Assembly (NCBI GenBank): GCA_024345305.1
Contig: BRON01000001.1
Location: 2,356,001 to 2,420,000 of the forward strand
Direction of reading: 5' to 3'
From: Mrakia gelida
Lineage: Eukaryota > Basidiomycota > Tremellomycetes > Cystofilobasidiales > Mrakiaceae
DNA: 64,000 nucleotides
Under the pieces are notes generated by a model. That model was not told the DNA's origin and did no database searches. It worked only from the letters and a program-made list of their open reading frames with translations. The first letter of the stretch is position 1; each line of letters begins with the position of its first letter. The position numbers and the translations under genes are program-made. This document shows, piece by piece, positions 10,811 through 23,188 of this stretch.

Positions 10811-13800
10811 ATGGTCCCAGGATCTAGACTTCGGTCGTCGTCGTCCGCGTTCCGTCTAGCAGCAGCGTCGTCGAGGAGCTCAACGAGCAGACCGCTCGGA
10901 AACGGACTCGGACGTCGCCACCTCGCTCAAGCTGTCGAGGATGCGAAACCCGGTCAGAGGACGTTCGAGTTGAGAGGACAGGCTGTCGTTACTGAGGGTG
11001 AGTCTACAGAAGAGTGGCAGAGAGAGGAACGGAGGGGGGAAGAGGGGTGGGAGAGGGAGGAGGAGGGAGGGAGGGAGGGAGGAAGGTGAGAAGGGAAGGA
11101 GTTGAGCTTGGATTAATGGATCGGGAGGGTTGTAGAGACTGAGGTCTGAGCGAAAGCTCTGAGTTCAGCTTGAGCTCGAGCTGAGTCTTTGAGTGGGATG
11201 TATATACGAGAACGAGAGGAGGGAAGGGAAGTCGAACGAGCTCACGTCCCTCCCTTCACCTCCTCCTCCTCCTTCGACTTTCGTCCCACCTCTTCTCCAC
11301 CACCTCTCGTCTCTACCCAAACTCATTAGCTGACCATCTCACGCCCTCCCTACAGACAAACTCCACCCTCGAATCAACCCTGTCGGAATCCAACTCCTCT
11401 CTCGATCCCTCCACTCCCAGATCTTCCCTACTCCCAACCCTTCCTCACCCCATGGAGACGACATCACTACCTCTCGAAACCATCTCAAGAACAACAACCT
11501 TCTCCTCCAGATGCCCCCTCACCAACCTCAGATCGATTTCCAGCTACCGAAGCTGCAGGGGAAGACGATCGATGAGCACTTTTATCACTTGGGAATCGAG
11601 GTGAGTTCGAGCGACGCGTCGAAGCTTCTTCGTTCTCTTCTTTCTCCTCCTTTATGAACGAGACGAAACTGACCTCAGCACTCTTCGTCTTTGTTCTAGG
11701 AATCCGAACCCTGGCTCACCCTAGCCGAAGATCTCGCCGTCGCTCCCACTCCCGACCTCCCTCCCACCTTCGCTCACACCTCCGGCTGGACTCGCTACGA
11801 CCCTCTCACCGGCTCCCACACTCCCGTCCCTTACCCCGAAGGAGAAACCATGCTCACCTTCGATGTCGAGGTCCTCTACAAGATCCATCCTTACCCCGTC
11901 ATCGCCGCCGCCTGCTCCCCAACCCACTGGTACACCTGGATCTCCCCCTGGCTCCTCTCGGAGTCGACTCAACAAGAACACCTCATCCCTCTCGGTCCTC
12001 CCGAGATCCCTCGAGTCATCGTCGGTCACAACGTCGGCTACGATCGGGGACGAATCAAGGAGGAGTACTCGCTCGCTCTCTCGAGGAATCGGTTCCTCGA
12101 CACGATGAGCTTCCACGTCGCGACGCAAGGAGTGTCGGGACCTCAGCGAGGACTGTGGATGGGCCACTGGAAGAGCGTGAAGGATAGGGAGAAGGCGAGG
12201 GTGGCGACGGAGAAGGCTCTGCAACTCGAGATCGAGTCGACCAAGGAGAGGATCGCCAACGGAGAGGTCGAGGAGGAAGTCGAGGAAATCGTCGAACCCG
12301 ACCAGGACGAGCCTTCGGAATCGTCTCCCACCACCTCGTCCAACGTCGAGGTCGTCGTTCGAACCGAGACCGTCAAGCTCGCCGACAAGCTCAAACGACT
12401 CCAAAGCCAACTCGAGGACCTCCCTCCTCCAGAAGTCATCGACTCAGGCAAGAACCGACGCGTCGCGCTCGACAAGTTCGGCGAACCCGTCGTCGCCGAA
12501 TCCTCCTTCGACTCCGAAACCCTAGGCTCCCTCTCGGTCGACTCCAACTCAGTCTACTCCCAATCGGAAGCCGCCCGTCGAGCCTGGGAGGACGTCACAG
12601 CCACCAACGGACTCGCCGAAGTCTACAAACTCCACCACCACGGTTCCGAACTCGACAAATCCGCTCGAGACGCCTTCTCCTCCGAAAACCCTTACTCCGT
12701 CCGACAAGATCTCGACAACCTCATCCGCTACTGCGCCTCGGACGTTCTCGCCACCCATCGAGTCTACAAGAAGGTCTTCCCTCGCTTCCGACGCGTCTGT
12801 CCCTCCCCCGTCTCCTTCGCTGGTCAACTCAAGATGGGGTCCGCCATCCTCCCTATCGACAAGTCCTGGGACGACTACGTCGAACGTTCGGAGTCTACCT
12901 ACGTCACTCTCAACATCAACGTTCGCAAGAAACTCGCCGCTCTCGCTGAAGACGCCCGCAAGAAGTTCGTCGAACCGAGCTCGGATTGGAAGCCTCCTCC
13001 GAAGGAGACGCACGCTCTGGTGGATCTGGAGTGTCCGGACGAGCTGAGGGACGATCCGTGGTTGAGTCAGTTGGATTGGACACCGAAGAAGGCCAAGTGG
13101 TTGCTTTGGAAGAAGAGGGAGCATTTGGGGATGTCGAACGTCAAGAAGAAGGGAGACGAAGGGAGTTTGATGCCGATCAACTGGACGGAACTCTCGAAAT
13201 CGAAGGTCATCCCTCCTCTCCTGGGACTGAGGTGGAGAGGGTACCCTCTCGTATGGTCCGTCGAGCATGGGTGGGTTTACCGAGTCGACCACTCGTCGTC
13301 GGAGTCGTCGTCGTCGTTCGAAGAGGAGGTCGCTCAAGGAGGGATCCATCTACCGCCGCTCGTGTTCACCAAGGATGCGGATCAGGCGCTTCAGCTCGAG
13401 ACGAAAGTGGAGGGAGGATCGACGTTCCATGGGATCCCGATCGGAGTCAAGAAGAGCGCGATGAAGGTGTCGGGGTGGTTGTCGAAGGCGTTTACTGGGA
13501 AGCCGGCGAGCAAGCTGCATTTGAGTTGCGATGATGAGAGGGTGTTGGATATGGCTAGGACGGAGGATTGGGAGGGGTTGAGGGAGATTGTGAAGGACGT
13601 GCTGGAGCGGAAAGGGTTGTTGGAGAAGACTGGTGAGTTTTGAGCTCCAGACGCGTCGAGGGCGAGGAGTTCGTTTCGTCTTCGCGAGAACTGACTTGTT
13701 TTTGCGTGTGGTGTCCGGGTACAAACAGTCGAAGCGAGTTCTTCGTCCTCGGTTGGTGCTACGGAGGTGGTGGATGGCGTTGAGTCAGCGTCTTCTTGTG

Positions 13801-16215
13801 AGTTCATTCGTTTCGTTCGTTCGAGTTCACGACGACGCGAAAGCTGACTTCTCGCCTCTCTCTTCCTCCCTCTCTTTGCTTCACCCAGCGTCTCTCGAGC
13901 TCGTCCCTCCCTCTCCTACCCCACTCGACGCCGACGAGGAAGCCGAACCCTCCGACAGCTTCTACCTCAAAGCCTCGGACGCCGCTCTCGAGGCGCAGTG
14001 GTGGCCAGCCTGGTACACCAACCTCTTCAGTCCTCGACCTGGATACCCTCGCGACTTCATGAACCTCAGCGTCAAGGTCACCCTCGCCGCTTCCCTCCTT
14101 CGCCTCACCTGGCTCGGACACCCTCTCTACAAGTCTCGAGAGTTCGGATGGGTCTATCGAGTCCCGATCGAGGAGCTCGGCGACGAGAAGGAGAAGGAGA
14201 AGGTCCTCCAGTTCGGACTGGGATCGCAGGCCGCTGCCGAGGAGAAGCTGAAGACGGTGGAGGATGCTCTGAAGGACGTGGGGGAGAAGAAGGCTTGGAA
14301 GGATCAGGAGAGGGAGAAGAAGAAGAGTGCGAAAGCGAAGGCCGCTCTGGAGGAGGACGGGGAGGAGGAGCTGGAGGAGGAGACGAGCTCAGGAGGGAAG
14401 AAGAAGCCAGTCGCGACGGTCAAGAAGAGACACCCGGACATCTCTCTCTTCAAGATCACCGAGGGAGGTCAGTACTCGTTCCTCAAGGTCCCTCATCCCA
14501 AAGGAGAGCATGAACGCGTCGGTTCGATGATCACCAAGACGTCGGTCAAGGACTTCGAGGCCAACATCCTCTCGTCGGTCTTCCCAGCAGCTCGAGAAGC
14601 CATCGAGATGAACGCTCAGTGCTCCTACTGGGTCTCGATTCGATCTCGAGTCAACGAGCAGATGGTCGTTCGAGAAACGGAGGATCTCCCCATGGGTTTC
14701 AAGTTCGGACCTCACGTCGCCGACGCTCCTCCCCTCACCTCACCGGATCCTCTCTCCACCTCCCTCGTCCCCGCTCCTCCTCGAACTCGACAAGGTCTCA
14801 TCATCCCTCAGGTCGTCGTCATGGGTACCATCACTCGTCGAGCGATCGAGAAGACCTGGCTCACGGCTTCGAACGCGAAGAAGAACCGAGTTGGATCCGA
14901 GCTCAAGGCCATGGTTCGAGCTCCCGAGGGATACAGCATCGTCGGAGCCGACGTCGATTCCGAGGAACTCTGGATCGCTGGACTCATGGGAGACGCTCAG
15001 ATCGGACTTCACGGAGGATCCGCCATCGGTTGGATGACTCTCGAGGGAACCAAGGCAGCAGGAACGGACGTCCACTCCAAGACGGCTTCCATCACCGGAA
15101 CCACTCGAGACGCAGCGAAGGTCTTCAACTACTCGAGGATCTACGGAGCCGGAGTCAAGCACGCTACCCAACTCCTCATGGACTCGATGAAACCTCCCGA
15201 CGTCAACCTCGCGACGAGGAAAGCCGAGGATCTCTACGTCGCGACGAAGGGGAAGAAGATCGCTTGGAAGAACAACAACCTTCACGTCTTCTGGCACGGA
15301 GGAACCGAGAGCTACCTCTTCAATGCGATGGAGCAGGTCGCCAGGAACTCGAGACCTCGAACGCCAGCCCTCGCGTGCGGGATCACGACGGCTCTCCAGG
15401 AGGAGTACCTTCCTCGACCCACCGACCACATGACCTCTCGCATCAACTGGGCCGTTCAGTCCTCGGGAGTCGACTACCTCCACCTCCTCATCGTCGCGAC
15501 CGACTACCTCTGCAGGACCTACGACATCGACGCTCGGTACCTCATCTCCGTTCACGACGAGGTCCGCTACTTGGTCAAGAACGAGGATACCCTTCGAGCG
15601 ACGCTCGCCATGCAGATCGCCAACCTCTGGACGAGGAGTCAGTTCGCTTTCAAGCTCGGAATGGAGGATCTCCCCCAGGGAGTCGGGTTCTTCTCAGCCG
15701 TCGACGTCGATTTCGTCCTCAGGAAGGAGGTCTTCATGGAGTGCGTGACTCCCTCGAACCCGTTCCCCATCCCACCAGGAGAGGTTCTCGATATCCATCA
15801 GACCCTCGAGAGGACAGGAGGAACCCTTCATCGAGATGGATCGCCGATGAAACCCACCCAGGGCAGACTCTTCGACCACCGCTACGACGCGTCCTCCTCG
15901 TCGTCGTCCTCGTCCCTCCCACCGAACGCTCTCTCCTCCCCTACTCCCCTCCCCACCCTCACCGCCGGTCCTTCCACCACTCAAATCCAAACTCGCTCGA
16001 GACCCTACGTCGCTCCTCCGCCGTTCAGGACGTCGACCCAGGAGGCGTGGAAACGGTTCTACCTCAAAGCTCAGGCGATGACGGACGAAGGGGGGATCGA
16101 TAAGCTTTGGGAGAAGTCGAAGAGGCCGTCGGATCCGCTCAAGAGCTTGTACAGGGAGAGGTCGTTCAAGAAGTTCAAGGATACGGAGGAGAGGACTCGG
16201 GCGGCGCCGTTGTAG
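10811..16215 (+). CDS. MIP1: Mitochondrial DNA polymerase gamma catalytic subunit
   Basis: Replicates mitochondrial DNA. Five exons (10811-10997, 11356-11600, 11700-13632, 13729-13797, 13889-16215) total 4,761 nt, exactly 1,586 residues. The N-terminus is Arg/Ser-rich, as for a mitochondrial presequence. Exonuclease motif I (Phe-Asp-Val-Glu) is near residue 198 and the Asn-Pro-Val-Gly-Ile-Gln-Leu-Leu segment of the family near residue 70. Family A polymerase motifs are intact: motif A (Gly-Ala-Asp-Val-Asp-Ser-Glu-Glu-Leu-Trp) near 1163, motif B (Arg-Asp-Ala-Ala-Lys then Asn-Tyr and Ile-Tyr-Gly-Ala-Gly) near 1217, motif C (His-Asp-Glu-Val-Arg) near 1367. It is longer than budding yeast Mip1. 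The extra length includes a Lys/Glu-rich insert around 14200-14410, an acidic insert around 12240-12360 and a Ser-rich tail. The 69-nt fourth exon lies in the spacer. It follows the MIX17-like gene, another mitochondrial gene, in the same direction. Confidence 0.97.
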
Positions 16216-16758
16216 GGTGGGGTTGGGTAGGAGGGAAGTCGCGTCTCGACTCGTCGCTCGCTCGTTTCGAGAGCTGGGGAGGATGGGCTGTGCGTTGAGT
16301 CGACGAAACTCGACGGACTCTCTCGGAGGGGATGTTGGCGATCTAGTTTCCTTTATCTTAGATCTGGATCTGTCGGAGGGAAGGGGGAGTAGCAGCACTT
16401 CGATCTCGTTCGTTTTCTTTCCACTCTCGCTTATTTTGTACGCTAGCCTTTTTCTGATCCCGCGAGCGAGATATGTAGTAGTAGCCTAGTATCAGTGACA
16501 TACCTAATGACTTCTCGCAGTTTATCTGCACCCATCCTGTGCTCGCTTCGAGTTTTCCTGACGACCGACTCTCCACTCGGCGGCCTCCCCTCCTCGATCA
16601 TCAAAGCTCGAACTTCCTTCCTTCGTTTCGGTTTTGACCCCCAACTAGCTCCCCCAACCCTTCTCCCATCCCTAAAGCGACCACATCCACACGCACAGGA
16701 AGCAGACCTTTATCCCCCTCTCAAGATCCAGCACCAGCGACACGAACTACCGACGGGA
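16216..16758. other. Intergenic, tandem genes
   Basis: MIP1 3' UTR and promoter/leader of the Zn2Cys6 gene. The leader frame is open upstream of 16759, but the ATG at 16759 begins the conserved-looking acidic/basic N-terminus and was chosen as start. Confidence 0.45.
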
Positions 16759-19700
16759 ATGAGCTCGAACCGGAAGGAGCGAACGGAGGAGGATCAGGAC
16801 GAGCCTTCGGAGGGAGGAGGAGTGGGGAGTAAGAGGAAGATTACTAGAGCTTGTGAGTGTTTGGATCTTGTCGAGGGCTGGGTGGTGGAGGGCTGGGATC
16901 TTTGAGCGCTCATAGAGAAGATTTGGGAGGACTGGGAAGAGCGAGGGGAAGAGCGAAGGAAGGAGATTGATTGGGGCTTTGTGTGAGCTCGACGAGTTCG
17001 GCTCTTCAGCCCTTCGTTCGATGGTCAGAGGGGGCAGACCCTCCGAAATGGGTACTCGAGTGTGGATACTTTTCTCATTCCTCATTCATCTGCATGGCTC
17101 TAAGCAACGAAGGGCAAGAGGAGGAGGACGACGGGGAGCTCGATCGTTTCAGTTTCAGCCCTTCATTGAGCTCGCTCGTTTTCACCCCTTCTCATGACCT
17201 CCTCTAGACTCTGAGCTGACCTCCTACTCGTGTATACCTGCAGGTGATATCTGTCGTCGTAGGAAGGTCAGTGCTTTTCTTTTCAAGGGCAGCGGGTCGA
17301 GGACTTGACTTTGCTCCCTTCCCTCGCTCGACCTCGCCGTTTCACTTTCGCTCACGCCCTTCCTTCGTTTCGTTTTGATCTCGTTTAGCATCGATGCGAC
17401 GGACCAGAGAAAGGTCCAGGAGAGAGTTGCACGAACTGTGTAACCGGGAATCTGTCCTGCACCTACGTCGAGAGCTCGAAGAGGAGAGCAACTCCCAAAG
17501 GTTACGTCGAGACGCTCGAGAATCGACTGGCGAGGATGACGGAACTTCTTGCCCAGGTGAGCATGTCTCTCTCGAGGGACTCTACTGGGAGACTTTCGAA
17601 GCTACTCGAGCTGACTCTTCCTCCTTTCTTTCGTCGCTAAGGCTCGCCCTGACTTCGATCCGACGACGGAACTCGGAGAGCTCCCCACCGCCGACAACTT
17701 CAGTAATCGACGCCCAGCAATCCTTCCCAAGGGTGAGAGTTCAGCTCTCAACAAGAGCCAACCACCTTACATCCACCAAAGCTCTCCCTCGTCGTCAAGC
17801 TCGGAGCAGCAGCAGTCCTTCCCTCTTCGTCCAACCCACACCGAACTCGAACGATCCATCGCGTCTCGGCAACCCTACAACCCACTACCAACCCAGTTCC
17901 CTCCCATCACACTCCCACCCCTCTCGGGGGGCCACCACCACGCTCTCGACTACCAAGTCCTTACACAGAGCTCGTCTCGGCTCAACCCTATCCTTCCTCG
18001 ATCCTCCTCGGCTTCGCTCCCTTCCTCGATCCTCCAGCATACCTCGATACACCGAGCCCCATCCACCTACGCTTCAGCGTCATCATCAGTTAGAGATGAG
18101 GCTCCTGTTTCTCAGTCGGAGATGCTTCAGAAGGGGAAGGACGAGGACGAGGTGAGGTTATCTCGACGCGTCCACTTCTTCGCAGCTTCGATGCGAGGAT
18201 TTTTGGCTGACCTCCTCGCTCTTGGGTTCCACAGGATGAGTTCCTTCGGAAGTTCGTCAAGCTGAATCGACCTGACGAACTAATCTTCAGGTCGTTCTTT
18301 GGGAAAGTGAGTCCGTTCGTTTGGAGCAACATCGACGCGACGAAAGCTGACTTGTTCTTCCTCGGCCACAGTCGTCGTTCCTTCCTCTGCTCTGGAGTGG
18401 CATCGGCTTCAAGTGTTAGTTTAGATGCTCTTCCATCTTTAGAAAACTGCGCGCTGACCGATGGTGTTCTCCTCTCGCTCGCAGACGGAACGAACGCTGC
18501 TCGATGTACGTCTGGCTTTCTTGCGCAGGACGCGTCCCTTTCTGACCTTTCCTCTGATGATCGATTTTCTAGACAAGGAAGAGAGCTCTCTTCACCCCGC
18601 TGCCCCTCAACTCTCGCTCTGGCAGACTCCGATGTGGGAAACTACCCCGGATCCAACAGCTGCTCCTTCTTGGATCGGAGGACGAACTCGCGAGTACGAA
18701 GCTCTCATGAGCCCCAACCCCTTCCACTCCTGGCCAGATCGTGATCTCGCCAACGAGTTGATCGAAGGATACTTCGGAGCTCCCAACGAATACGTTCCTC
18801 TTCTTCAGAAGGCTCATTTCCTTCGGTGAGCTCGACTTCCTGCCTCGCTTCCCTTCCTTCGAGATCGCCATCCTCCATCGCTCACCCTCCTCCTCGCTCT
18901 TTCTCTTTCCATCAGTCAATACGCCTCGCAGCTCTACCTCTCCGATCATGGTTTTGCCAGACTCTGCTTCCTCATCTTCGCCGTTGGCTCGATGCACTCG
19001 GGAGACATCAGGACCAGATACCCTCTCCAAGACCCCGTCTTCGCCGAAGTTAAATCAGCGGGTTGGATGTGAGCTCCCTCCCTCTCTCCCCCAACTCCCA
19101 CCTTTCCCACCTTACTGATCCCTCTCGAACACTCGTTTTCCCCCTATCGCAGCTACTACCACGCTTACAGGAAGCTCGCCAAATCTCCTCTCGCTCCTAC
19201 GGGTGAGCAACTCGACGCGTCCTTCTTCTCCTCTTCGTTCGCGAGCTGACTCTTTCTCTCTCCTTCTCTCTATCTTCTTCAAGACCTCTATGACCTTCAG
19301 ACAACGGTCCTTCTCGTCTCGTTCCTCCGAGTTCAGTCTTCGCAGCCTCGCGCTTGTTGGTCCATCGTCGGATCAGGCCTACGCTTCGCTATCGTGAGCT
19401 GACTCCATCCTCGCCGTTCAGTTTCATTCCTCGAAAGAGTGCTGATCTGTCACTTCTTCTTCCCAGGATGTCGGTGCGCATCGACGAGAAACGCAGAGAT
19501 CAGCTGATCCTGCCGAGAACGAGCTGTTTCGACGCGCGTTCTGGTGGTGAGCAGGTCTCCTGCGAGTCGAGAGGTCGAAGCGACGAGATGACTGACCATC
19601 TCTTCTCCCTTCTTGCGCAGCCTCCAAGTCCAAGACAACGAGTTCGCCTCTCTCCTGGGACGTCCACCGAACCTCGAGGAGGCGAAGTGAGTTCAAGGCT

Positions 19701-21475
19701 TTCCCTCGAAGCCCGTCGTCTGATCCATCCACTGACTCGTCCTCTTCCTCTCTTCTGTCAGCTTCGACGCGACTCTCGAACTCGACGCGAACTTCTGGAT
19801 GGATGGAGAAGCTCTGGAACCTCATGGTCAACCTTCGAGGCTACAAGCTTTCGTCCTCGAGGTTCAGCTTTCGATGATCTTGTCGAGAATTTCAGCTCAG
19901 ATCGTACGTTCTCTTCGCGTGCGAAACGAGACATGACCTCCTCACTGACTTTGCCTCTTCGCGGAACACAGTACGGAATTAAACCTCGCACCAACGGAGT
20001 CACATCTCAGCAACTCGTCAAAGACTTCGACGATCAACTCAGGGAGTGGCTCGAGAGCGTCCCTCCCCAGTGAGCTCGTTTCGGCGACGGCTTCTCTTCT
20101 TCGAACTCGAGCTCACTCCGTTCTTCCTCGTTTCTATAGTCTTCGATGGGATCCTTCGAGGCCCAACAGTCTGGACTTCAGGATCTCCTCTCTGCTGGCT
20201 CTCAGCTATCAAGTTGTCGTCGTAAGTCGAGCTCATTTATTTCTCGTCGCGTCGTCCTTGCTAACCCTGCCTCCCCTTCTTCCTTCCGCTTCGTCCTCTA
20301 CCTCGTTCCTTTTTTTTCCCTCACAGACGCTGGTACACAGACCTTTCCTTCCCTCTCCTCAACATCCGATCTCGACATCTCCGAGCTCAATGGCGATGAC
20401 CTTCGAAGCTGCACTAGCTTCCGTCGGCATCATCCAGAGCGTTTTCGACAGGAATCTTCCGCTCCCTCCCGGAACCTACTTTGCCGCTAATGTGAGCTCG
20501 CCTTCCTCTTGCTACTGAGGCCGCTCTGGTAGAGGCTGATCTCCCTCTTCATCTCGCCTTCACCCAGTCCAACGCGCTCATCCTACTCATCTCGATCTGG
20601 GGAGGGACAAGCACTCAAGGCTCGGTCGAGCCAGGTGTGGCCATGGGAGCCGTCGAACAAAGCATCCATATCCTCGAAGAATCGTCTAAGAGATACTCTG
20701 GAGTTGGTCGTACGATGTGAGTCTGCCACCCGCCTCGAATCTTCGTCTTCCGCGAATTTCGACGAGCATCTCTGACCCTTCCCTCCCCGCTCTCTGCCAT
20801 TCCTCCTCGATTACAGTGCCTCAATATCCGTTCTCGCTGCTCCGAGAATCGACTACCTCGCCGAGTCCGTCGCACGTCGTCAAGCTCGAGAGCAGAAGGT
20901 CGCGCAGGCGGAGGCTCTTCAAGAGTCCTATCGAGCCGCCTCGTCTGCGAGGTCTCCCCACTCCTCCAACGAACCCTCTCCCAGCATCTCCTCGACGATC
21001 CATCAGCAAAACTCTCCCATGGACTCGTCTCTCTCCCAAACTCCCTCTCACCTCAACTCCTCACACCTCCCGCTCGACGACCCATCCTCCTCCTCCTCCA
21101 ACCAGTCGTTCGACCCGATGCGCTTCGATCTCAACCTGTTTCAGATGACTTCGGACTCGAGATTCGTTGGAACTGTCTTCCCAGACTTCTTCACGGCCGA
21201 CGATCCAGCCATGGTTCGTCACATCGCTCTCGTTCTTCTCGTCCTTCGTTGTCGCGTCGCTGACTTCTTCTTTTCTCCTCCTCGTCCTCTCTCCACCCTT
21301 GCAGACCCTCTTCCCCTCAAGCTCCGAACCTCAGTTCCCTCCCGAAAACTTCTTCTTCCAACAGGGAGGAGCTTCAAACGCAGGAGGCTGGTCCGACGGT
21401 GTCGATCCGCGAGCGGGAGGGAGAGTGGGAGGAGAGGGTCAAGGCTCGTTTGGAGCAGGTTGGGAGGGACGTTAG
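16759..21475 (+). CDS. Zn2Cys6 fungal transcription factor with Fungal_trans domain
   Basis: Nuclear DNA-binding regulator with at least 17 exons. Exon 1 (16759-16852) ends just before the zinc cluster. The next two exons give Cys-x2-Cys-x6-Cys-x10-Cys-x2-Cys-x6-Cys, followed by a linker and a Leu-Glu-Asn-Arg-Leu coiled-coil start (about 17390-17560). A Ser/Gln/Pro-rich stretch follows (17700-18150). The regulatory (middle homology) domain spans about 18230-20710, with Leu-Tyr-Leu-Ser-Asp-His-Gly-Phe, a Phe-Ala-Val-Gly-Ser-Met helix, Arg-Ala-Phe-Trp-Cys-Leu and Leu-Leu-Gly-Arg-Pro-Pro. The C-terminus is Ser/Gly-rich and ends at TAG 21473-21475. One late intron (21214) uses GTTCGT. The two short exons between 18420 and 18580 are the least certain. 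The domain order resembles XlnR/CTF1-type regulators, but no target can be named. Confidence 0.88.
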
Positions 21476-22006
21476 AGTTGGTGATATAGTAGCGAAGACG
21501 ATTATCATGCCCTTCATCTTTTTCTTGTCGCGTCTCTCTTCTCTGGCCGGCACTGCTGGGCGGAAGGACGAGGAGAGTGCAGCGAGCGATCCGATGGGCT
21601 GTTCCAAGCTCGACGCGTCAGCGCGTCACTCAGTCTTCTTTCGCGCACGCAGAGAGTTGGTCAGAACGAAATAAGTTCTTTCCCGCTACCACCGATAGAG
21701 CAAAAGAGGGTAGGAGGAGGGGAAGAGCGAGGGAAGGAAGGAGGGGTTGAGCTCAGGTCGCTCACCGTTTTCTTTCCTTTTCTCGGGCTCTCCCGAGCTC
21801 AAGTCATCACTGCTGGCCTCGCTCGGGGGCTGGGATATTTAAAGGGGGGTCGGGTGTCCGTATAGACTTTTTCATATCTATCCGAGGTTGGTAGACGTTG
21901 GTCGCCGAGCGCATCAAAAGGCAAAGGTTGAGCTCGACTTTTCCTTCCTCAGACGACGACCCCCTCCCCTCCCTTCCCTTCTTCCTCCCATCATCCCAGT
22001 TTCAAG
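21476..22006. promoter_or_regulatory. Upstream region of F-box-like gene 1
   Basis: 3' UTR of the Zn2Cys6 gene followed by the promoter of the intronless gene at 22007. It holds an A/T-rich TATA-like element at 21835-21843 and a C/T-rich leader at 21955-22000. Confidence 0.4.
21835..21843 (+). promoter_or_regulatory. TATA-like element
   Basis: ATATTTAAA in an otherwise GC-rich promoter, about 165 nt upstream of the ATG at 22007. Its paralogue at the right end also has a TATA-like element upstream. Confidence 0.35.
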
Positions 22007-23188
22007 ATGGTCAGACCCTTCCCCACCGAGATCCTGGAACGAATCATCTTCTACTACTTCCAACGAGATCAACTCCTCCACACCCCCGAGGACGACTTCA
22101 CCCTCGTCACTCCCACTCGCGGCTCGACCTCCCTCCTCCTCGTCTCCAAAGGATTCCGCCTCCTCGTCCTCCCTTCCCTCTTCTACTCCATCAGCGTCAC
22201 AGAACAGCGTCACTGGGAACTCCTCTTTCGAACGGGATCTGGATTGATGGACGGAGACGGCGAGGCAGCGAAGACGAGGAGGAAGTGGGTCCGCGAGGTC
22301 AGGATGGATCCCTCCGTTCGTCTTCCCGTCGCTCTCGAACCCGATGGCTCCCTCTCTCCTAATCCCCTTCACGAATCGAAGGAGCAAGGAGACGATCCCT
22401 TCCGATACGACGAGCCATCCGCTGGCCTGATCAGGTTCTCCAACCTGGATCCCTGGCATTCCAACCCTCGCTCCCTCTTCCTAAACCTCGACCGAATCAC
22501 CCTCCTCCCTTCCTCCTCCCGGCCCTGGCCCTCCCGCCTCCTACGCCAACTGGAAGACCGCCATCTTCGGCTCTACAGGAAGAGTGTTGACGATCCTCTC
22601 GCTGCCTTCCCTGAGGAGAAAGGGACGCTCGGAGACGTCGTGCGGGGATGGTCGTTGATGGAGAACGAGATGAAGAAACGAGCGTTCCTTCCCTCGTTGG
22701 GAGCGAAAGGTCTTTGGATCGGTTTGAAGGAGGAAGATCGAAATCGAGTACTGGCCACGGAGTGGTTCTGGTCGAGGGAGAGGTTGAGGAAGTTCCTGGT
22801 CTGCTTCCCTCCGCCCGCCGCATCCCCTTCCACCCGCGACGCATCCCTCCTCGACGACCCCTCCATCAAACTCCCTACCCACCTCCTAGAGCTCCTCCTT
22901 AACCTCGCCGATTTCGAGGAACTGCCAGAGATGGGTCAGAACCTTCGCTTCGTCGGGTTCCCTTCCTCTCCTCGCGTTCGTCGACGATTCTGGGGAGAGG
23001 CGGCGGACGAGATGGGCGAGTCAGATGTAGTCGATGACTTGGTCGAGGAGGATGAGGAAGGGAGGGAAGTGGGGGATATCATGTTGGAGGTGGTCAAGGA
23101 GAAGAATTGGGCTTGGGTCGAGGAGGATAGGAGGGAGGTCGACTTTGAGGAGGGGATGAGGTTGGTTGAGGAGGTGGAGGAGAGTTGA
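22007..23188 (+). CDS. F-box-like protein, copy 1 (intronless)
   Basis: A single uninterrupted frame of 393 codons, unusual among the intron-rich neighbours. The N-terminus (Phe-Pro-Thr-Glu-Ile-Leu-Glu-Arg-Ile-Ile-Phe-Tyr) has the Pro-x-Glu-Ile-Leu-x-x-Ile pattern of an F-box, and a following Leu-Val-Ser-Lys-Gly-Phe-Arg helix fits its end; F-box proteins link substrates to SCF ubiquitin ligases. The rest is a weakly patterned Leu-rich region ending in an acidic Glu/Val tail. A close paralogue lies at 62357-63529 on the other strand, with about 90% of the first 70 residues identical by eye and more divergence later. Function is inferred from the N-terminal motif only. Confidence 0.8.
   Translation: MVRPFPTEILERIIFYYFQRDQLLHTPEDDFTLVTPTRGSTSLLLVSKGFRLLVLPSLFYSISVTEQRHWELLFRTGSGLMDGDGEAAKTRRKWVREVRMDPSVRLPVALEPDGSLSPNPLHESKEQGDDPFRYDEPSAGLIRFSNLDPWHSNPRSLFLNLDRITLLPSSSRPWPSRLLRQLEDRHLRLYRKSVDDPLAAFPEEKGTLGDVVRGWSLMENEMKKRAFLPSLGAKGLWIGLKEEDRNRVLATEWFWSRERLRKFLVCFPPPAASPSTRDASLLDDPSIKLPTHLLELLLNLADFEELPEMGQNLRFVGFPSSPRVRRRFWGEAADEMGESDVVDDLVEEDEEGREVGDIMLEVVKEKNWAWVEEDRREVDFEEGMRLVEEVEES

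Noticed and set aside
14619..16103. Long second-frame open reading frame over MIP1
   Set aside because: Shadow of a GC-rich coding exon; Arg/Ser-rich with no domains, while the MIP1 frame has all polymerase motifs.
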